The position numbers were made by a program, and so were the translations under genes. Below the pieces are notes generated by a model. The model was given only the letters and a program-made list of their open reading frames with translations. It was not told where the DNA came from and searched no databases. Below, one piece after another: positions 59,461 through 64,000 of a stretch of DNA of 64,000 bases; position 1 is the stretch's first letter, and each line of letters begins with the position of its first letter. The stretch lies in NCBI GenBank assembly GCA_027257055.1, contig JAPVLO010000059.1:3844001-3908000 (forward strand). Direction: 5' to 3'. Source of the stretch: Cephalopachus bancanus. Its lineage: Eukaryota > Chordata > Mammalia > Primates > Tarsiidae.

Positions 59461-59727
59461 TTTGAGTCAAAGTCTCACTCTGTTTCCCAGACTGGAGTGC
59501 AGTGGTACTCTCCTGGCCACTGCAGCCTTGACCTGCTGGGCTCCAGCGATCCCTCCTCCTCAGTCTTCCAAGGAGCTGGAACTACAGGCACGTGCTACCA
59601 CGCCTGCCTAATGAGATGAGGTCTCACCAAGTTGCCCAGGCGGGTCTCGAACCTGCGGGCTCAGGCAATCCACTCACCTCAGCCTCCCAAAGTGCTGGGA
59701 TTACAGGCTGAGCCACCGAGCCTGGCC
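59459..59727 (-). mobile_element. Alu dimer, tarsier-like type
   Basis: Reverse orientation; 'ttttgagtcaaagtctcactctgtttcccagactgg' to 'gagccaccgagcctggcc'. About 25 bases of the inter-monomer linker are deleted ('cctgcctaatgagatgaggtc'). It carries the long-linker state 'caccaagttgcccagg'. Confidence 0.93.
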
Positions 59728-60766
59728 TACACATATATTTTAAACAGAAGCAGGGGTGGGGAGTGGAGATAGCTCTCATCACCGCTCTGTTGTAACCCTT
59801 CTGCTGACTCAGTCCTCAAGCTATTCCCTGTCCTGCATTTGAGAGCTATGTAACGTGAGTAGCTTGTTTTAAGGCTGTACCACAAATTATGCATGCTACT
59901 GTTCACTTTGGAAATGAGTTTTAGTTTGTAGGATTCTCCATTTCCTAATAAGTTAATGAGGTGTTTAGCCATTTGGTATAGTGGGTAGAGAAGGGTTTAT
60001 TCAGAAGTAATTTTGAAAGTCTCAGTCTGGTAAAAATGTCTTTCCCATTTAAAATATTTAAATTGCATTGTACGTATAATGAAAGTTTGCTTTGAATGGT
60101 GATCACTGTTTCACGTAATCAAATGCATCTTTACTCAGTAACTTTCCAAGTGATGTGTAGGATTTTCATTGTCTTGTGCCCATTAAAATCATTGACTGGA
60201 GTGGAACAGCTAGATAAGTTGCAGAAGATGCTGGGAGGTAATTTGTTTTTGAACTTGCATATTGATGGGAAAACTTCAGGAAAACTTAAACATGTAGACT
60301 ACTTTATGAGTTGTGCAGTACTCATTCTGCATGGTAGACCAAAGGGAATTCAGAGTAGGGAAGGAAGATATTACTGAGCTGTTGAGATAGATTCTGAACA
60401 CTAAAACTACTTGGTTGAAGTAAAGTGATATTAGAAATTAATTTTCAGGTGACTTTCTATAGAAGTTCTCTTACTTGTTATTTCTCCTAGACCTTGAAAA
60501 ACATCAAAAAGTGGTGTTAAATTGGGGAATATTAGAAATAATTGAATGTGTGATTAAAATGACACTAAGGAAGTTTTAAAGCTACCAGTGGATTGGAAAA
60601 TGAAGCTTGTTGAGTATTTTAGTGGATGTTAAGAGTATCAGAAAAAGGATAATATCTACATAGGGAAATTGTTAAAAGAGGTACAGACTGTAAATCTGTT
60701 AAAGGAAAGAAAATAGGATACAGAGACTCTTGAGTTATGTAGAGAATAATAACATAACAGTGTTTC

Positions 60767-61048
60767 AGGAGCAATGGACCACATATATGACAGTGGTCTC
60801 ATAAGGTTATAATACTATATTTTTTTACTGTATCTATTTGGTTTAGATACAAAATACTTACCATCCTATTACAATTGCTTACAGTATTCAGTATAGTCAC
60901 ATAGTTTGTACAGGTTTGTAGCCTAGAAGCAATAGGCTATACCATCTAGGTTTATGTAAGTATACTCTGCGATGTTTCCAACAACAACAAATCACCAGAT
61001 GATGTATTTCTTAGAACATGTCCCTGTGGTTAAGCCACCCATGAATAT
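60767..61048. mobile_element. Tigger-type MITE relic
   Basis: 'tatgacagtggtctcataaggttataata', 'ggtttagatacaaaatacttaccatcctattacaattgcttacagtattcagtatagtcac', 'gtttgtagcctagaagcaataggctataccatctagg' and 'tctgcgatgtttcc...cccctgtggttaagcc'. These fit a TcMar-Tigger family ending in 'cgttaagcgacgcatgactg', with the centre deleted. Exact name uncertain. Confidence 0.75.
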
Positions 61049-61584
61049 ATAGACTTAAAGGAGATTGAGAGATAGTTCAGTACCAAACTGGCTTGCACAG
61101 TTTTGTTAGATTGTTATTGTTTTGGTTGGGAACTGCCAAATCTGTCCCAAACTAGCTGAAGAAAAATGTGGAACGTCATGGTTCATAGAATTAAAAAGTC
61201 CAGGCATAGAATGGTTTCTGGTCATAAAGACAAGTGATCAGGAATCTATTTCTATGGCAGGCTGCTGTTTTCCCTGGGTTACCCTCCTTCTCAAGCCGTC
61301 TTCTTGGGGTTACCTACAGCAGCTCTTGCTTACATCTTCCTAGGTTCAGATTCAGTGGAATAGTTCCCTGAATAGTTCCAGAAAAGTTCCCTGTTAGCCC
61401 CTACTTTGTCTCCATGGATCACATTTCCATTCTTGTAGTCCAAGGTGCTACTGGAGGCTTTTCTTCTAAGCGTAGGGTAGGAATTGTTATCCAAAGCAAG
61501 TCAGAAAGTTGCACATTAAACCACTTGAGGGCATAGCTGAGGTGTGCTTCTGGGTTTCCTGGCTCTGCCTCACCAGGCTGCCAT

Positions 61585-61905
61585 TCTTTCTGTTGGGACC
61601 ATTAATCCAACAAATATTTATCGAGTGTCATCCATGTGCAAGATATAGAAAGTAGCAAGAGTCTCACTGTCAGATTGATTTCGATTTGGATAGCAGAGGC
61701 CCTGGGTACTAATTCCAAAGCCAACTGCTATGAGAATCGCTTGGCACGGCTACCCCGGACCTACTGGATCAGAATTCTTGGCACGGGAACCCAGAAATTT
61801 GCTCTTTCAACAAACCTCCCAGTGAGGCCATTGTGCAGCCAGGTTGAGGAAATACTGTGCAAGAAAGGAGTGTTCTAAACACGAATAGATTTATATAAAA
61901 AGCCA
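61585..61905 (+). mobile_element. Old repeat fragments (ancient repeat opening plus hAT-like block)
   Basis: 'accattaatccaacaaatatttatcgagtgtcatccatgtg' is a MIR/ancient-repeat opening. 'ccccggacctactggatcagaattc' and 'cccagaaatttgctctttcaacaaacctccc' resemble the middle of a MER5/MER20-like hAT element. Both are weak. Confidence 0.4.
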
Positions 61906-62025
61906 TTTGCAGATTATTTCTATCAGACCTGAAAACCAAGTAAGAGTTTCTCAAAGGTGGGGGCACGGAGTTACATGATTTGAAATTATCATGTTAAACT
62001 CTTCATATTTCATGGCCCCACTCGA

Positions 62026-62204
62026 GACTTATTCAAATTTAGTTTTTATTTTTTCCTTTATTTTAAAGATGTGGGGTTCAGTTTGGGGTTAGGTATGCAA
62101 ATGTTCATTATGCAGTCACCCTTGTTGGTGAGGTATGCCCCTCCCTCCCCTGGCAGTTTCCCTCAACTGCCAATTCCACCTCCCCGCTCGACTTATTCAA
62201 ATTT
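62026..62204 (-). mobile_element. 5'-truncated L1 3' end (148 bp) with target-site duplication
   Basis: Element 62,041-62,189 between perfect 15-bp copies of gacttattcaaattt. It reads 'ctttattttaaagatgtggggttcag', 'ggggttaggtatgcaaatg', 'cccctccctcccctggcagtttccc': the reverse complement of an L1 3' UTR with its polypurine stretch. It is the longest copy of this lineage-specific L1 end in the window. Confidence 0.85.
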
Positions 62205-63033
62205 CTAATCCCATGCTTAGGAATTTATATTTTCTCTAAGCTACCCAGGTGAATTCTTGATACTTAATAAAAATTATCCTCCAAAGTGGGATACACAGCA
62301 CTGAATCAATGGGGCTCAGAAGCAAGTGTTTGTTAGAATGCTAGTTTTATGTTTTATCAATTAAAAGAAAACATTATTGTTATTTGATATATACGTTGCA
62401 GCTGATGCCCTCACATGGTCTGTGTGCCATGTGGTTACATATTTTACTTGGTAGGTATCCTGTGGAAGAGAGTAGAAACACCAAAGTAGATGAGCATTCA
62501 GTTGCTTTCAGTGTATAGCAATCAACTGCATGATATGTATGCCTATTATAAGTGAATCTGTGTGTTAACATATGTTTGTAACTAAACCTCCACTTCCCTA
62601 ATAGACAAATGGCTTAATCACTGTGCTCTCTTGTCAGCCGTATTCAAGGTAAAAATACAATAATGAATCTAATCAGATCTAACATAAAGCTGGACATGGA
62701 AATTATAAATTATGAAGACAATTTGCTATATATGTTTATGTCCTTCATCATTAACCATTAGCCTCATCCGAAATGTATTTTGTAAATTGTCAATTGGTAA
62801 TATACAGATTAACATGATATGTTGAAATAACATTTCTTTTACTTTCACCATGCCCGTTTTTTTTGTTTCTACTTTTGTGATTGTTCTAGAATGAATATAT
62901 TTTGCTAGTACAGTAATACAGTTTTATACTGTATCAGTAAACAAAAGTAGCAGAAACTCATGCATACACAAAAAATTATACCAGTGAGTAGTACATGATC
63001 TAAAAAGTGTAGAGACCACTCTTCTGACAAAAA

Positions 63034-63330
63034 AGGGGCCTGATGTGGTGGCTCCTGCCTGTAATACCAGCAATTTGGTGGAGGCCGAGGTGGAAGGATC
63101 ACTTGAGGCTAGAAGTTAAAGACCAGTCTGGGTAACATAGCAAAACTTCCATCTCTACAAAGAGGTAAAAAATTATTCTGGCATAGTCGCACACAACTTA
63201 GTCCCAGCTACTACCGAGGCTGAGGTGGGAGAATAGCTTGAGCCCAGGAGTTCGAGGCTGACGTAAGCCATGATCAGACTAGTGCACTCCATTACAGAAT
63301 GAGATTCCATCTTTTAAAAAAAAAAGAAGA
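63034..63330 (+). mobile_element. Old Alu dimer (AluJ-like)
   Basis: 'ggggcctgatgtggtggctcctgcctgtaataccagc' to 'gaatgagattccatc' with an A-rich tail. Strongly diverged, ancestral type ('gagcccaggagttcgaggctg'). Confidence 0.92.
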
Positions 63331-63540
63331 AAAAAGGAAATGATCAGTCCTTGGCGCTCTCATGTCCACATGGGTTTAGCCTTTTATTTCCTTGCTACTT
63401 GACTTCAAAAAGACAAAAGAGAAGAAAAAATAAACTGTCCTTTAGTGTTCGATTTAAGCCATAAAAATTTACTCTTCTGTGTTCACACATTAATACTTGT
63501 CTTCTGTTTGCCAGATTATTTGCATATTGCTTTTTGATAT

Positions 63541-63583
63541 AAAAGGGGGAGATACCCAGAGTAAAGGGGGAGATACCCAGAGT
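63541..63583. repeat. Perfect 21-bp tandem duplication
   Basis: 'aaagggggagatacccagagt' occurs twice in a row without change. No known repeat; a recent local duplication. Confidence 0.9.
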
Positions 63584-64000
63584 AGCCAGGAAATTCAGCT
63601 TACACTACACATTAATTTTTAAGCTATTCTTCAGATCACCTGAGTTTCTGGAATTTGCTTTTCCAGTTCAGTACCATTTGACAAAAGGAATATGTTAGTG
63701 TGTGTTCCTCTGGCTTTGAATTTTTTTTTTCCCTAAGAGTACATCAAACTCTTGACAGATATTTGAGTGTCATTTTTCATGGTTTAATATAGGCTGTATT
63801 CATATTTATAAATGTAATTGCTCTCCAAAGGAAATCAGTAATTTGTAAGCGATTATCTGTATTTTGAACTTCACTGCCTTGCTTTTAATACATTTGAAAC
63901 TTCTCTAGCTCGTGCTTAATATTCTGAAGGCATGAGATTGTTTGCTGTAAGAAAGATAAGCATGACATCTGCTTCACACCTGTGGTGTTAAGGATAAAGA

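Noticed and set aside
59321..59619. 96- and 68-codon frames with Cys-Val repeats
   Set aside because: Translation of the (GT)n microsatellite plus an Alu.

Overview
This is one vertebrate nuclear-genome window, almost certainly from a primate. I place it most probably in a tarsier, as an inference from the Alu type. It is AT-rich, has no long open frames, and is full of primate retroposons: Alu dimers, L1, MIR, L2, MLT1, hAT and Tigger relics. The young Alu copies are neither the human AluY/S type nor, as I remember them, lemur or galago types. They share their own diagnostic bases: a 'tggctcagcctgtaat' start, 'gcgggttcgagacccgcctgggc', 'acaataaatcaaaaaat' in the linker, and a right monomer ending 'gagactccaactc'.

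The only gene content is two neighbouring coding exons of the receptor tyrosine phosphatase PTPRG, on the + strand. The first exon is cut by the left edge and ends at 150. The second is 11,619-11,767. They join in phase: a terminal G at 150 plus TT at 11,619 makes one Val codon. Together they encode the middle of the extracellular carbonic-anhydrase-like domain. All other sequence is intronic: an intron of 11.47 kb between the exons, and at least 52 kb of the next intron, whose downstream exon I did not find here.

Layout: 1-150 exon. 151-11,618 intron with MIR, hAT, L2, MLT1, two Alus, an antisense coding-like relic and a 112-bp tandem duplication just before the second exon. 11,619-11,767 exon. 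11,768-17,180 intron with a possible antisense pseudogene, one Alu, MER5 and Tigger relics. 17,182-22,140 a nested retroposon cluster: an L1 with both ORFs in ruins, an Alu in ORF1, another Alu at its 5' edge, and a probable 3' transduction. 22,141-64,000 intron with further Alus, an Alu/L1 chimeric insertion at 28,355-28,760, short antisense L1 ends, L2/MIR relics, MER1 and Tigger MITEs, microsatellites, and a few unidentified poly(A)-ended fragments that look like LTR 3' ends.

I see no operon, CRISPR, rRNA or tRNA gene, and no new protein-coding system. The interesting material is the retroposition history. Coordinates of old repeats are approximate (tens of bases), because they were judged by eye against remembered consensus sequences.
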